Part shown: positions 8,005-16,638 of the stretch, one piece after another
Layout of the letters: each line of letters begins with the position of its first letter
Numbering within the stretch: position 1 is the stretch's first letter
Assembly: GCA_028279425.1 (NCBI GenBank)
Contig: JANQNV010000294.1
Location: forward strand, 1-36,899
Source of the DNA: Longimicrobiales bacterium
Lineage (GTDB): Bacteria; Gemmatimonadota; Gemmatimonadetes; Longimicrobiales; Gaopeijiaceae
Direction of reading: 5' to 3'
Length of the DNA: 36,899 bases
Position numbers and translations under genes: made by a program
Notes under the pieces: model-generated
The model's input: the letters and a program-made list of their open reading frames with translations, nothing else
The model's database searches: none
What the model was told of the DNA's origin: nothing

Positions 8005-8925
8005 GTGTTCGGACGACTCTTCGGGCGCGGGAAGGATGACGATCACGAAGAGAAGGTGCGTCGTATCGCCGAAGAGAAGGAACGTCGGCTGCGGATCGCC
8101 AACACCTATCAGGCCGATCCTCGGGTCTCGTTCGTGATCCAGTCGTTCAACCACCGTGACAACATTCCCGTCTACGTGGAACGACTGCGTGCGCTGCCGG
8201 CCCAGGAGATCGTGGTGTGCGAAGACGGGTCGAGCGATGGCTCGCTCGAGACCTGGGTATCGCATCTCGACCGGCCCAACGACTTCGTCGTTCGCTCCAA
8301 CGACCTCCACGAGATCCGTGCCTACGACCGGGCCATGCGCCTGGCGCGGGGTGAACTCGTCTGCCTCATGCAGGACGACGAAGTGCCCCCCGCCGATCCG
8401 GCGTGGTTCCACGACGCCCTGAAGCTGTTCGATCGGGACCCCGACCTGGTGGTGCTGGGCGGCTACCTCGCCTTTCGCGGCATCGAATCCGAGAACCATA
8501 CGGATCGCGGACCGTTTCCGGGCGATCTGACCAATCTCTACCCGGAGCGTCCCACGCACCGATCGGCCGATGGGGTCCACTTCAACTACGTCGAGGCGAT
8601 CAACGTCGGCCCCGTGTTCCTGCGTCGCGATCGCTTCATGGACATGGGCGGACTCGACTTCAAGTACGCGCCGGTCGGGTGGCCGGGCATCCACTTCGAC
8701 GTCGAACTGTCCCTTCGCGTCTGGACGCTCGGCGGCCGTGTGGCCTGGTATACACCGGGCTTCAGGCAAATGGGGGCGCGAGGCACGGAGGATTTCGGCC
8801 ACAAGGACAAGCGCTTGTCACAGCTCGTGACGAACCATGGCCATCTCGTGGCCGACTACGCGGGGCGGATCGCGGAGATTCAGGCCCTGGTTGCCGAAGC
8901 CAATGCGGGGCTGGACCCCGTGTAG
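8005..8925 (+). CDS. Family 2 glycosyltransferase
   Basis: 306 residues. After a charged, helical N-terminal extension of about 38 residues (KVRRIAEEKERRLRIAN), the GT-A fold begins at VSFVIQSFNHRDNIPVYVER. The nucleotide-sugar-binding signature ED74GSSDGS and the DxD-equivalent QD124D125E follow, then an acceptor-side region with FNYVEAINVGPVFLRRDRF and a late WGI-like WPGIHFDVELSLRVW motif. It transfers a sugar from a nucleotide donor on the cytosolic face during glycan assembly. The GTG start has a strong ribosome site at 7994-7998. It is convergent with the DUF707 gene (27 bases apart) and heads the surface-glycan locus. Donor and acceptor cannot be deduced. Confidence 0.9.
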   Translation: MFGRLFGRGKDDDHEEKVRRIAEEKERRLRIANTYQADPRVSFVIQSFNHRDNIPVYVERLRALPAQEIVVCEDGSSDGSLETWVSHLDRPNDFVVRSNDLHEIRAYDRAMRLARGELVCLMQDDEVPPADPAWFHDALKLFDRDPDLVVLGGYLAFRGIESENHTDRGPFPGDLTNLYPERPTHRSADGVHFNYVEAINVGPVFLRRDRFMDMGGLDFKYAPVGWPGIHFDVELSLRVWTLGGRVAWYTPGFRQMGARGTEDFGHKDKRLSQLVTNHGHLVADYAGRIAEIQALVAEANAGLDPV

Positions 8926-8952
8926 CCAACGCGGTTCGCCGTTCTCGGCCAC

Positions 8953-9843
8953 CTACAGGATGCTGGGCTCTCCTTGGCGGCCGATGTACAGATCTCGGAT
9001 CCTACGCGCCAGACGCTGGAGGGACGGCCAGCGGCGGCGCAGCCGGTCGTACACCTTCCACATCACGAGCCTGACCTCGGGGAAGGCGGGCATCACGAAC
9101 ACCCGGTCGCCGACCCGGACCCCGGCTTCGTGGGCGAGAAACGAACGCACGTCACCGGGTTTGTCGGAAAGACCGTGTCGCTCGAGCATCTCGGTCATCT
9201 CGTCGTGAGGATGAACCGGTAGGCGGCTGTAGAATCCAGCGCTCAGGTCTTGCTTGCGTGTGTGGGTCACGGGGGTCGCGTCGAGGATGCCGACCTTGCG
9301 CCCGTCTTCGGGACCGCCTTCGTTCACGACTCGTACCCAGATCCAATCGATCCCCCACGCCGCCCGTGTCTCACCGAAGGTCCAGGCGAGTTTTTCGAAC
9401 GCAGGGCCCGAAAAGAGGGGGACCATGATTTCAACGCAGCGTGTGTAGCGGAGAGCGACGAACGGCATTCGTCGGGTCAGCGGCACGTTTACGAAGCTCT
9501 CCTTGCTCAGGGCGGGCTGCCCGACCTCGAGTCGCTGCGCCTCGAACAGCTCGAACATCGCGTTGATGTTGTCGGCCGAGGTCATGATGTCGTCGTCGGG
9601 TAGCCAGATCGTGCGGTACCGGCCGACAACGTCCCCATGTTCGCGGGCCACGCGGTCGAGGAGTTGGTACTTGGCGCCCTTTGCCGCCAGATAGTGGTCA
9701 GCGTGCTCGCGCCATCGGCCTTCCTCGTCGCCGTAGTAGACGAGAAACAGGTCGAACGTGCGTTCGGCGGCCCCCTCCAGCCAGTGGGGATGAAGGGAGC
9801 CGTTGCCTACGCAGGCGATGATCAGGCGGTCGCGACGAGTCAC
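8953..9843 (-). CDS. DUF707 family protein, putative glycan-locus enzyme
   Basis: 296 residues. YRTIWLPDDDIMTSADNINA, then FVNVPLTRRMPFVALRYTRC with FVEIMVPLF-like hydrophobic strands, and GIDWIWVRVVNEG match the DUF707 family, which is also known from plants. The DDD motif and alternating strand/helix order suggest a GT-A-like glycosyltransferase, which is inference. The start is the GTG at 9843, inside the GTGA overlap with the stop of the FAD enzyme gene upstream, implying translational coupling. A longer frame reaching 10002 overlaps that enzyme by more than 150 bases and adds Arg/Pro-rich residues with no character. The C-terminal 60 residues are basic and helical (RLRRRWPSLQRLARRIRDLY), perhaps a membrane-surface contact. 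Confidence 0.82.
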   Translation of the reverse strand: MTRRDRLIIACVGNGSLHPHWLEGAAERTFDLFLVYYGDEEGRWREHADHYLAAKGAKYQLLDRVAREHGDVVGRYRTIWLPDDDIMTSADNINAMFELFEAQRLEVGQPALSKESFVNVPLTRRMPFVALRYTRCVEIMVPLFSGPAFEKLAWTFGETRAAWGIDWIWVRVVNEGGPEDGRKVGILDATPVTHTRKQDLSAGFYSRLPVHPHDEMTEMLERHGLSDKPGDVRSFLAHEAGVRVGDRVFVMPAFPEVRLVMWKVYDRLRRRWPSLQRLARRIRDLYIGRQGEPSIL

Positions 9844-11141
9844 GAATCGGGCGGGAAGGCACCGCCGGCCATGAGTCCGTCGCGGATCGAGTCGGCGATC
9901 CCCTGGAAGGACCAGCGAGCATAGCGGCCCACGGGGTAGATGTCGCGCTGCTCCAGGGCCTTCATGGCCTCTCGCCGCCACGTCGAGCCCGGCCATGCCC
10001 ACGTGTACGCCACGTCGATCCAGGTGGGGTCGACGACCTCGGCATCGCCGATGTAGCCCCAGTCCTGGAGCTCCGCGACGACCTGATCACCGTACGCCCG
10101 CGACTCTTCGGCACTGGGGCGGTCTCCCCCCTGGAACGCCTTTTCGACGTAGATACTGACGCGGTCCTCGCGTTCGCGAGCCGACGCGGGCAAGAACGAC
10201 GAATCGACATTGCTGTAGAATCCGACCCGGTGGAAGCCCGACGACGTCTCGTGGTGATAGAGCCAGTGGTCCTCCGGGCACTCCGGGCCCTTCACCGCCC
10301 CGACGTTCAGCACGAGAACGGACGTGTGCGGGTCGGTCCGCTGATCGAGAGTGACCCCGGCGAGCTGTTGGGTCACATTCAGGGGCAGAGTGGATACGAG
10401 GGTGTCGTATTCGGCCGAGGAGCCGTCCTCGAATCCAACCAGCTTTACGTCCGGGTCGATCGACACGACCTTCTTCCCGAACCGGATGTCGCACCGGTCC
10501 GCGAGTTGGCGCGAAACGTGGTCGAGGCCGCGCTCGGGGTACAGGTAGCTGATGTTGTACCCTACCGACGGGGCGTTTCCAGTGGCGCCTTGTCGGGCCG
10601 TCTCGAGGTTCACCGGCGACTTGTAGGCGTCCTGCGGGGCTATGTCGGTGTAGAGACCGGCCGTGTACAGTTTGTGGAACGGCTCGAAGAAGAGTTCCGA
10701 CAACGTCTCGCCGAAACTCTCCCGCAACCAATCGGCCATCGTGACCACCTCCCCTCGCTCCCGGCCCATCTCGTCGAGCGCGCGAGTCGCCACCTGCTCT
10801 TCGAAGTATCGCAGATGATACTGGAGGGGGTACGGTACGTACTTGCCCGTGTCGGGAAAGTAGATGGCCGACCGACGTTCGTACCGCCGCATGGGCGACA
10901 GTCTGCGCACGAACTGGAGAATCGTCGGATCCCCGCCGAAGATCCAATGGCCGCCGCCGATCTCGAACCGATACGCTTCGCCGTCGGCCGGGGCGGCGGC
11001 ATGCCGCTCCGTGGAACCGGGTCTGACGTAGTACGACGAGCAGATGCCGCCGGGGTCCGGGGCGGCTTCGAACACGGGGAGCCCGGATGCTGCGCCCGCC
11101 GCGAGGCCCGTCATTCCGCCCCCGAGAATGAGTGTCTTCAT
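9840..11141 (-). CDS. FAD-dependent oxidoreductase, UDP-galactopyranose mutase/amine-oxidase-like
   Basis: 433 residues. The N-terminal dinucleotide-binding motif is G7-G-G9-M-T-G12, followed by the acidic ribose-binding end FEAAPDPGGICSSY. The segment FEIGGGHWIFGGDPTI and the Tyr-rich YFPDTGKYVPYPLQYHLRYF resemble FAD proteins of the protoporphyrinogen-oxidase / UDP-galactopyranose-mutase clan that occur in polysaccharide clusters. True UGMs make UDP-galactofuranose. Whether this enzyme does, or acts on another sugar or lipid, is uncertain. A C-terminal WSFQGIADSIRDGLMAGG stretch closes the FAD site as in the family. It overlaps the DUF707 gene by four bases and is divergent from the ABC permease gene across only 47 bases. 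Confidence 0.85.
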   Translation of the reverse strand: MKTLILGGGMTGLAAGAASGLPVFEAAPDPGGICSSYYVRPGSTERHAAAPADGEAYRFEIGGGHWIFGGDPTILQFVRRLSPMRRYERRSAIYFPDTGKYVPYPLQYHLRYFEEQVATRALDEMGRERGEVVTMADWLRESFGETLSELFFEPFHKLYTAGLYTDIAPQDAYKSPVNLETARQGATGNAPSVGYNISYLYPERGLDHVSRQLADRCDIRFGKKVVSIDPDVKLVGFEDGSSAEYDTLVSTLPLNVTQQLAGVTLDQRTDPHTSVLVLNVGAVKGPECPEDHWLYHHETSSGFHRVGFYSNVDSSFLPASAREREDRVSIYVEKAFQGGDRPSAEESRAYGDQVVAELQDWGYIGDAEVVDPTWIDVAYTWAWPGSTWRREAMKALEQRDIYPVGRYARWSFQGIADSIRDGLMAGGAFPPDS

Positions 11142-11188
11142 CGAAGGGAGCGCCGGAAGATGGTCAGCGAGAAGGTCGGAGCCTGAAC

Positions 11189-12007
11189 ATGGATCACCGG
11201 ATTATCCGTCCTCAGAGAGGCTGGGTGCCGCTCAATCTCGGGGAGTTGTGGAATCATCGACAGCTTTTGATGACGATGACGTGGCGCGACCTCACATCGC
11301 GCTATCGCCAAACCATCATCGGCGCAACGTGGGCGATTATCCAGCCCGTGTTCGCGATGCTGATATTCAGCGTGATCTTCGGCAGCCTCATGAGTGGCCA
11401 GTCGCTCGGTGTGCCCTACCCCTTGTTCAGCTATGCTGGGCTGGTGCCCTGGATGCTGTTCGCGAATGGGTTGCTCGGCGCCGCCAGTTCAGTGTCGGGA
11501 CACGGCCACATGATCGGCAAGGTCTACTTTCCGCGACTGGTCCTGCCGCTCGCTCCCATCCTGTCGGGCCTGGTCGACTTCGCGCTCGCCGCGTCGGTTC
11601 TCGTGGTGATCTTGATCTACTACCAGCAGCCCGTAGGTCTGCGAGCCCTGTGGCTGATCCCCCTCGTCGGGCTGACGGTGCTCATCGCCCTGGGGGCCGG
11701 CCTCGTGCTGAGCACGATGAACGTGCTGTATCGCGACGTCGAGCATGCGATCCCCTACATCACGCAGCTGGGGCTGTTCGTCACGCCGGTGGCGTACCCC
11801 GCGAGCATCGTCGAAGGGAGGTGGCGCACGTTGATCGGCCTGAACCCGATGTCGGGTGTGGTGGAGGGATTTCGTTGGGCGCTGTTCGACTCGACGCCCT
11901 TTCCCGGCGATCTGCTCTGGGTGTCGGTGGGGACCGCTGCCGTGCTGCTCGTCGTGGGCTTGATCTACTTCCGCCGTGAGGAGCACCGCTTTGCAGACGT
12001 TGTCTGA
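11189..12007 (+). CDS. ABC transporter permease for polysaccharide export (Wzm/TagG-like)
   Basis: 272 residues from the ATG at 11189, which has GGAG at 11178-11181. The ABC-2 permease opening LLMTMTWRDLTSRYRQTIIG with ATWAIIQPVFAMLIFSVIFG is typical of Wzm, TagG and KpsM relatives. Six hydrophobic segments can be read, with the conserved cytosolic-side sequence ending in a charged tail (FRREEHRFADVV). Together with the ATPase encoded next it should move a completed lipid-linked glycan from the cytosolic to the periplasmic face. The gene overlaps the ATPase gene by 17 bases. An upstream in-frame start at 11132 overlaps the divergent FAD enzyme gene and lacks a ribosome site, so I rejected it. 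Confidence 0.92.
   Translation: MDHRIIRPQRGWVPLNLGELWNHRQLLMTMTWRDLTSRYRQTIIGATWAIIQPVFAMLIFSVIFGSLMSGQSLGVPYPLFSYAGLVPWMLFANGLLGAASSVSGHGHMIGKVYFPRLVLPLAPILSGLVDFALAASVLVVILIYYQQPVGLRALWLIPLVGLTVLIALGAGLVLSTMNVLYRDVEHAIPYITQLGLFVTPVAYPASIVEGRWRTLIGLNPMSGVVEGFRWALFDSTPFPGDLLWVSVGTAAVLLVVGLIYFRREEHRFADVV
11978..11983 (+). promoter_or_regulatory. Ribosome binding site supporting a TTG start for the ABC ATPase
   Basis: GAGGAG lies seven bases before the TTG at 11991. The in-frame GTG at 11976 has no such site before it. The sequence sits inside the 3' end of the permease gene. Confidence 0.5.
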
Positions 12008-13274
12008 TCAGGCGCGGCCCGCGACGACGGGCCAGCCAGCGCTCTCCGTTCAGGAGGTGTCCAAGCGCTATCGACTCGGGGCGTCCGGGCATCGTACCCT
12101 GCGCGACGGTCTGGAGCAGCGCCTCCGTCGACTGGTGCGAATGGCCCCCCCAGCCTTCGTGGACGCTCGCACCCTCTGGGCTCTGAAGGACGTGACGTTC
12201 GAGGTGTCGCCAGGCGAAGTGGTTGGGATCATCGGCCGGAATGGTGCCGGAAAGAGTACGCTCCTTCGCATCCTGTCGGGGATCACGTCACCAACCGCGG
12301 GCCAAGCCACGGTGTACGGGCGGGTCGGCGCGCTCCTCGAAGTCGGGACCGGTTTCCATCCGGAGTTGACGGGACGGGAGAACATCTACCTGACCGGTGC
12401 GATCCTCGGGCTGGACCGGCGAGGGCTGGAGAAGCAGTTCGACGAGATCGTAGCGTTTTCCGGCTTGGAACGATTTCTGGAGACCCCGATCAAGCACTAC
12501 TCCTCGGGTATGCAGTTGCGATTGGCCTTCTCTGTATCTGCGCATCTCCGGCCCGATATTCTCATCATCGACGAAGTTCTGGCGGTCGGTGACGCGGAGT
12601 TCCAAGCCCGTTGTCTGACGAAGCTCTCCGAGCACGTTGAGGAGGGGCGGACCGTGCTGTTCACGAGTCATGACCTTGGAGCCGTGCGCTCGATCTGCAA
12701 GCGTGCGCTGTGGCTCGACCGCGGTCGCTTGCTTTCCGATGGGCCGGCCGAGGCCGTGGTAGCCGAATACTTGCGAAGTGCGCGCGATGCCGAAGTGGTT
12801 GCGCAACGAGACGACGGTCCCGCACGGGACGATGTGCACGATGAGGCGGTAGCCGTGTTTGGTGGACTCTCGGTGCATGATCGTGCCGGCATCGTTAAGA
12901 AAGCCTTCCACATCGGCGAACGCTGGTGGGTGCAGATGGATTTCGCCGTGGGGCGGCGGATCGTGGGTGCGGTGGCCGGGCTCACGCTGGTCGTGCGGGG
13001 GGGCGGCCCGGTTCTGACGCTTCGGTCCCACTCATGCGACCTCGACCCCGGTCGATACTCGGTGACGTTCGAAGTGTCACCCGATTTCCGAGCCGGCGAC
13101 GTAGAGTTGGTGGCCCGACTCATGGCCTCCGAAGAGCAACTCCTGAAGGAGTCGTGGAGCGGATCGGTCCAGATTGGTCCGTCGCTTCTGAAGGGCAGTC
13201 CCGTACGCGCCGAGGAGGGTGACCTTCTCGCCATGCCTCCGACCGCCACGATCTGGGGAGCCAAGGATGTCTGA
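11991..13274 (+). CDS. ABC transporter ATP-binding protein with Wzt-like C-terminal domain
   Basis: 427 residues from the TTG at 11991; GTG at 11976 would add five. The ATPase domain shows Walker A G82RNGAGKST90, the signature YSSGMQLRLAFS, Walker B ILIIDEVLAVGD and the H-loop TSHD, in the order of the Wzt/TagH/KpsT group. After AEYLRSARDAE a separate beta-rich region of about 160 residues follows (from FGGLSVHDRAG to the end). It corresponds to the carbohydrate-binding Wzt_C domain, which in O-antigen exporters recognises the modified non-reducing end of the polymer. That suggests a chain-end-capped glycan, which is inference. The stop overlaps the ATG of the next gene by eight bases. Confidence 0.92.
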   Translation: MQTLSDQARPATTGQPALSVQEVSKRYRLGASGHRTLRDGLEQRLRRLVRMAPPAFVDARTLWALKDVTFEVSPGEVVGIIGRNGAGKSTLLRILSGITSPTAGQATVYGRVGALLEVGTGFHPELTGRENIYLTGAILGLDRRGLEKQFDEIVAFSGLERFLETPIKHYSSGMQLRLAFSVSAHLRPDILIIDEVLAVGDAEFQARCLTKLSEHVEEGRTVLFTSHDLGAVRSICKRALWLDRGRLLSDGPAEAVVAEYLRSARDAEVVAQRDDGPARDDVHDEAVAVFGGLSVHDRAGIVKKAFHIGERWWVQMDFAVGRRIVGAVAGLTLVVRGGGPVLTLRSHSCDLDPGRYSVTFEVSPDFRAGDVELVARLMASEEQLLKESWSGSVQIGPSLLKGSPVRAEEGDLLAMPPTATIWGAKDV

Positions 13275-15399
13275 CCCGACGTCGACGGCCAAGCCCGACC
13301 TCTCCGTATCGCCCCTCGATCGGGGGTACGACAAGGTCCTGGTCATCCGGATCAACCATTCGTATGCCGGCTTCTTCGCGTACGTAACCTTCGCGATCAA
13401 CCAGCTGATCTACGCCGAGAAGAACAACTACCTCCCGGTGGTCTACTTCGGCGAGTGGTCCGCCGATGGTCCGAACGCCTTCTTCGACCGTGCGCGGGGC
13501 GACAACACCTGGGACTACTACTTCGAGCCGGTCGCAGGCTACACGTTCGACGACATTCGCGCGTGTGTCGCCAACCCGAACAACCCGCTCGAACTCGACG
13601 ATCTCGTCTACCTGACCGTCGAGGAGGCGTGGCACCTCCATCTCGAAAGCCCGGATAGCGTCTACAACTATCCCTACGGCCGCTACCAGCACAAAGCCGA
13701 CTACGACGAGGCGTGGTACGAGAAGCAGCGCGACAAGGCCCACGACGTTCTTTCGCGCTACGTGCGGGTGAAGCCGCACATCATGGCCGAGGTCGACGGC
13801 TTCGTGGAGCGCTTCTTCGATCGCCCGGTGATCGGCCTGCACCTTCGTGGAACCGACAAGGGGACCGCAGGAGCATCGCCCCATCTGATGCGGATCATCC
13901 CCCCGGCCTCGTACTTCCCCTTCGTGGATCGGTACAGTGAGGAGCACGGGCCCTGCCGCATTTTCGTGGCGACCGACCAGGTCCAGTTTCTCGAGCAGGT
14001 CAGAGATCGATACGGCGATCGGGTCGTGGCGCTGGATGCCATCCGCACGACGGGGGCGTTCAATGCCTTCCAGACTCCCGACGAGAAGAACTATGTGAAA
14101 GGTCGTGAGGTTCTGATCGATTGCCTCCTCTTGTCGCGGTGTGATTCGCTCCTGAAGTGCAGCTCGGCCGTTGGTGAGTACGCGACGTACTTCAACCGCG
14201 ATCTGCCCGATGTCGACCTGAACCACGTCGGCAGCCAGTCCACCGTGCTCGACCCGGTCAAGGTGGCCTTCGCGAGGGCTCGGCAGGGATTCCGGATCAA
14301 TTGGAGGAATCTGCGGTCGATGGAAGACGCTGGAATCCGCGATTACGGGCGCCTCGTCTTCGGGTACAATCCGCTGACGAGCTTCGTGTGGGGGCTGATC
14401 GAGCGGCGACGCTACGAACGCAACCCGGTGTCACGTGCGCTCGTGTGGGGAAAGGACCACGCCTGGGCGCTGGCGAGCGGCGAGGCGGCGCGGCTGCGAT
14501 ACGCCTCGCATCTGGGCAAGGTGCGCGAGCGGCGTCGAGGGGCTCGCCACTTCCACCCGGCCGACAGCCGCTTCCTGGAGTACCTCGAGATTCGTACCGA
14601 TGCGTCGATGGGCTCGGGCTTCTTCACCCAGTTTCTGATGGTGCTCCGTCAGCTCCACTTCGCGGTGGCGCACGAGCTGCAACCCGTGGTCTGCCAGGAT
14701 CACGCGTACCATCCCAACCACGATTCACGACGAGGCCCGAACGTCTGGGACTACTACTTCCACCCGGTCGGCGGCCTCACACCGGAGCACCTGGACCAGA
14801 AAGACCCCATGTCGATCGCCCTTCTCGACTGGGCGCGTCAGCACAACGTCACCTTCGCCGATCGGCCAACGCCGCCCGAAGATCCCGCTGAGGCGCGGGC
14901 GTGGAGACGCCGTACTCGGCTGCGGGGCGCCCGGCTGATCGAGCGGTTCGTCCGGTTGCGCGATGACCTCGAGGCGGATGTCGGCGAGATCACGGAGGCG
15001 TGGCAGGGCCGGACCGTACTGGGTGTGCATCAGAGGGTACGTGACGGTGCGCGAGCGGACGCGTTTCCCTCGCTCGCCCACATTACCCCCCATGTCGACG
15101 AGTATCTGGAGGGTCAGTCCGACGCTCAGGTCTTCGTCGCCACCAACGACGATGCGTTCCTGCGCAGCATGCGGCAGCGCTACGGGGATCGAGTACTGGC
15201 GACGGATGCGCGCCGGCTGCCTGGCAAGGGTGGGGGCGGCTTCGAGTCGGGTCGCGAGGCGCTCATCGACATGCTGGCCCTCTCTCGGTCTGCGGCCTTG
15301 ATTCGGGGGCCGGCCAGCCTCGGAGAGGTGGCGACCTACTTCAATCCCGACCTTCCGGTGCTCGACCTGGGTCGCCTGGACGACGGATGGGAAGTCTGA
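13267..15399 (+). CDS. Two-domain fucosyltransferase-like protein (tandem duplication)
   Basis: 710 residues from the ATG at 13267, with GGGGAG at 13255-13260; it overlaps the ATPase gene by eight bases. The protein is built of two related halves, about 25-330 and 439-710. Both have an opening strand plus F/Y-rich helix (RINHSYAGFFAYV; RTDASMGSGFFTQF), an N-W-D-Y-Y-F motif (W82 and W494), a middle strand-turn (IGLHLRGTDKG; LGVHQRVRDG), FVATD/FVATN, RYGDRV and a final S/GEVATYFN. HLRGTDK (H192, R194, D197, K198) is the donor-binding signature of GT-B fucosyltransferases of the NodZ/FUT8 type. In the second half H588, R590 and D593 are kept, but the G-T and the Lys are lost. It probably glycosylates the exported glycan in the cytosol; activity of the second half is doubtful. 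Confidence 0.85.
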   Translation: MSDPTSTAKPDLSVSPLDRGYDKVLVIRINHSYAGFFAYVTFAINQLIYAEKNNYLPVVYFGEWSADGPNAFFDRARGDNTWDYYFEPVAGYTFDDIRACVANPNNPLELDDLVYLTVEEAWHLHLESPDSVYNYPYGRYQHKADYDEAWYEKQRDKAHDVLSRYVRVKPHIMAEVDGFVERFFDRPVIGLHLRGTDKGTAGASPHLMRIIPPASYFPFVDRYSEEHGPCRIFVATDQVQFLEQVRDRYGDRVVALDAIRTTGAFNAFQTPDEKNYVKGREVLIDCLLLSRCDSLLKCSSAVGEYATYFNRDLPDVDLNHVGSQSTVLDPVKVAFARARQGFRINWRNLRSMEDAGIRDYGRLVFGYNPLTSFVWGLIERRRYERNPVSRALVWGKDHAWALASGEAARLRYASHLGKVRERRRGARHFHPADSRFLEYLEIRTDASMGSGFFTQFLMVLRQLHFAVAHELQPVVCQDHAYHPNHDSRRGPNVWDYYFHPVGGLTPEHLDQKDPMSIALLDWARQHNVTFADRPTPPEDPAEARAWRRRTRLRGARLIERFVRLRDDLEADVGEITEAWQGRTVLGVHQRVRDGARADAFPSLAHITPHVDEYLEGQSDAQVFVATNDDAFLRSMRQRYGDRVLATDARRLPGKGGGGFESGREALIDMLALSRSAALIRGPASLGEVATYFNPDLPVLDLGRLDDGWEV

Positions 15400-16586
15400 G
15401 GCGTCGAAGGGCCCCAACGATCGTTCGTCTGGCGGTCCTGGCGGCATCGGCCGGAGGGTGTGCACCGGGTGCGACGACGCCCGAGGGCCCGATGGCAGCG
15501 CCGGCCGACCCCCGCGCGCACGATCCGTCGCGCATGCTCGAAGTGGCGCCGGGTGTTCTGGGCACCTTGACCACGACCGACTCCAACGATCCATCGCAGA
15601 GCCATGCCCTGCGTATGTGGACTCTCGATCGCGATGATTCCGGAGCCCTGTGGCAGGCGGTCCAGGCCTGGCCCTTCGGAACCGTGATCCCCGGAGTCGA
15701 AGAGTGGCACCTGCCCTGGATGGAGGAGTTCGGATACCGACGGGACAACGGCTTCGACGAGTACCATCGCGAACTCGCGGTCATCGCTCCCTCGTTCTAC
15801 CGGCCGAATGTCGCCTACTTCTCCCTATGGAACGAGCCCGGCGCCGAGGCCGCCGCAGGTTTGGGGGAGGAGCCCGCGATGTATCACGCGATCTACCGGG
15901 CGAATGCCGTCGGGGCGTTTCCCAATCAGCAGTGGGTGATGGAGCCCGCGCCCGTCTACTACTCCGATACGGGCACGGCCCGGGCCGGGATGCCGCGAGC
16001 GATCGACCCGCACGTATGGGACGACGTCGATGGGTCGATGTACATGACCTTCGGCTCTTGGGACCCGGAGGGTTCGGCGGTCATCCACATCGCCGACATG
16101 AATCCGGCCACGGGGCGCATACGGGGGACAGATCGCGACGAACCGGGCTACTGGGACACGGTCGAGCCTGGGGCGCTGCATCCGGTGGCCACCTTTGGCG
16201 AGGCCGCCTTCAGTATCAGGTCGGGCGACTACTACTACCTCTTCGTCAACCTCGGGGCCTGCTGCTCGGGCGTCGACAGCACGTATCGCATCGTGGTCGG
16301 GCGATCGACGTCCGTGTTCGGCCCGTACCGCGACCACCTTGGGCGATCCTTCATGGATCGCTACGACTACGATGCCGACGAGTTTCCGGGGCGGTCCGTG
16401 TTGGCGGGGGAAGACCGTTTCATCGGCCCTGGGCACACGGGGCTATTCGAGGGTGCGGACGGGGAGCTGTTGATCTCGTATCACTACTACGACGGAGAGG
16501 CGGGCGGCATCTCCAAGCTCGGCGTCCGGATCCTCGGCTTCGATGCCGAGGGATGGCCGCGCATCGCCGACGCCAGCGGGACGTGA
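15387..16586 (+). CDS. GH43-family glycoside hydrolase lipoprotein (endo-arabinanase-like)
   Basis: 399 residues. A basic N-terminus, short hydrophobic stretch and lipobox SAGGC (C25) indicate a lipoprotein. The five-bladed-propeller GH43 catalytic residues are visible: D46 in AHDPSR, D207 in AIDPHVWDD and E272 in FGEAAF. YYYLFVNLGACCSGVDSTYR and GPGHTG...ISYHYYD closely follow the endo-1,5-alpha-L-arabinanase subgroup. Such enzymes cut arabinofuranose chains outside the cytoplasm. Here the gene overlaps the fucosyltransferase-like gene by 13 bases inside an export operon, so it may trim the cell's own glycan rather than feed on plant arabinan (inference). No separate Shine-Dalgarno is evident, so translation is probably coupled. 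Confidence 0.88.
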   Translation: MGSLRRRRAPTIVRLAVLAASAGGCAPGATTPEGPMAAPADPRAHDPSRMLEVAPGVLGTLTTTDSNDPSQSHALRMWTLDRDDSGALWQAVQAWPFGTVIPGVEEWHLPWMEEFGYRRDNGFDEYHRELAVIAPSFYRPNVAYFSLWNEPGAEAAAGLGEEPAMYHAIYRANAVGAFPNQQWVMEPAPVYYSDTGTARAGMPRAIDPHVWDDVDGSMYMTFGSWDPEGSAVIHIADMNPATGRIRGTDRDEPGYWDTVEPGALHPVATFGEAAFSIRSGDYYYLFVNLGACCSGVDSTYRIVVGRSTSVFGPYRDHLGRSFMDRYDYDADEFPGRSVLAGEDRFIGPGHTGLFEGADGELLISYHYYDGEAGGISKLGVRILGFDAEGWPRIADASGT

Positions 16587-16638
16587 CCTGCTCCCGCCCG
16601 AACGACCTGCTTCAGACATCCAACGGTGGGGAGGGGAC

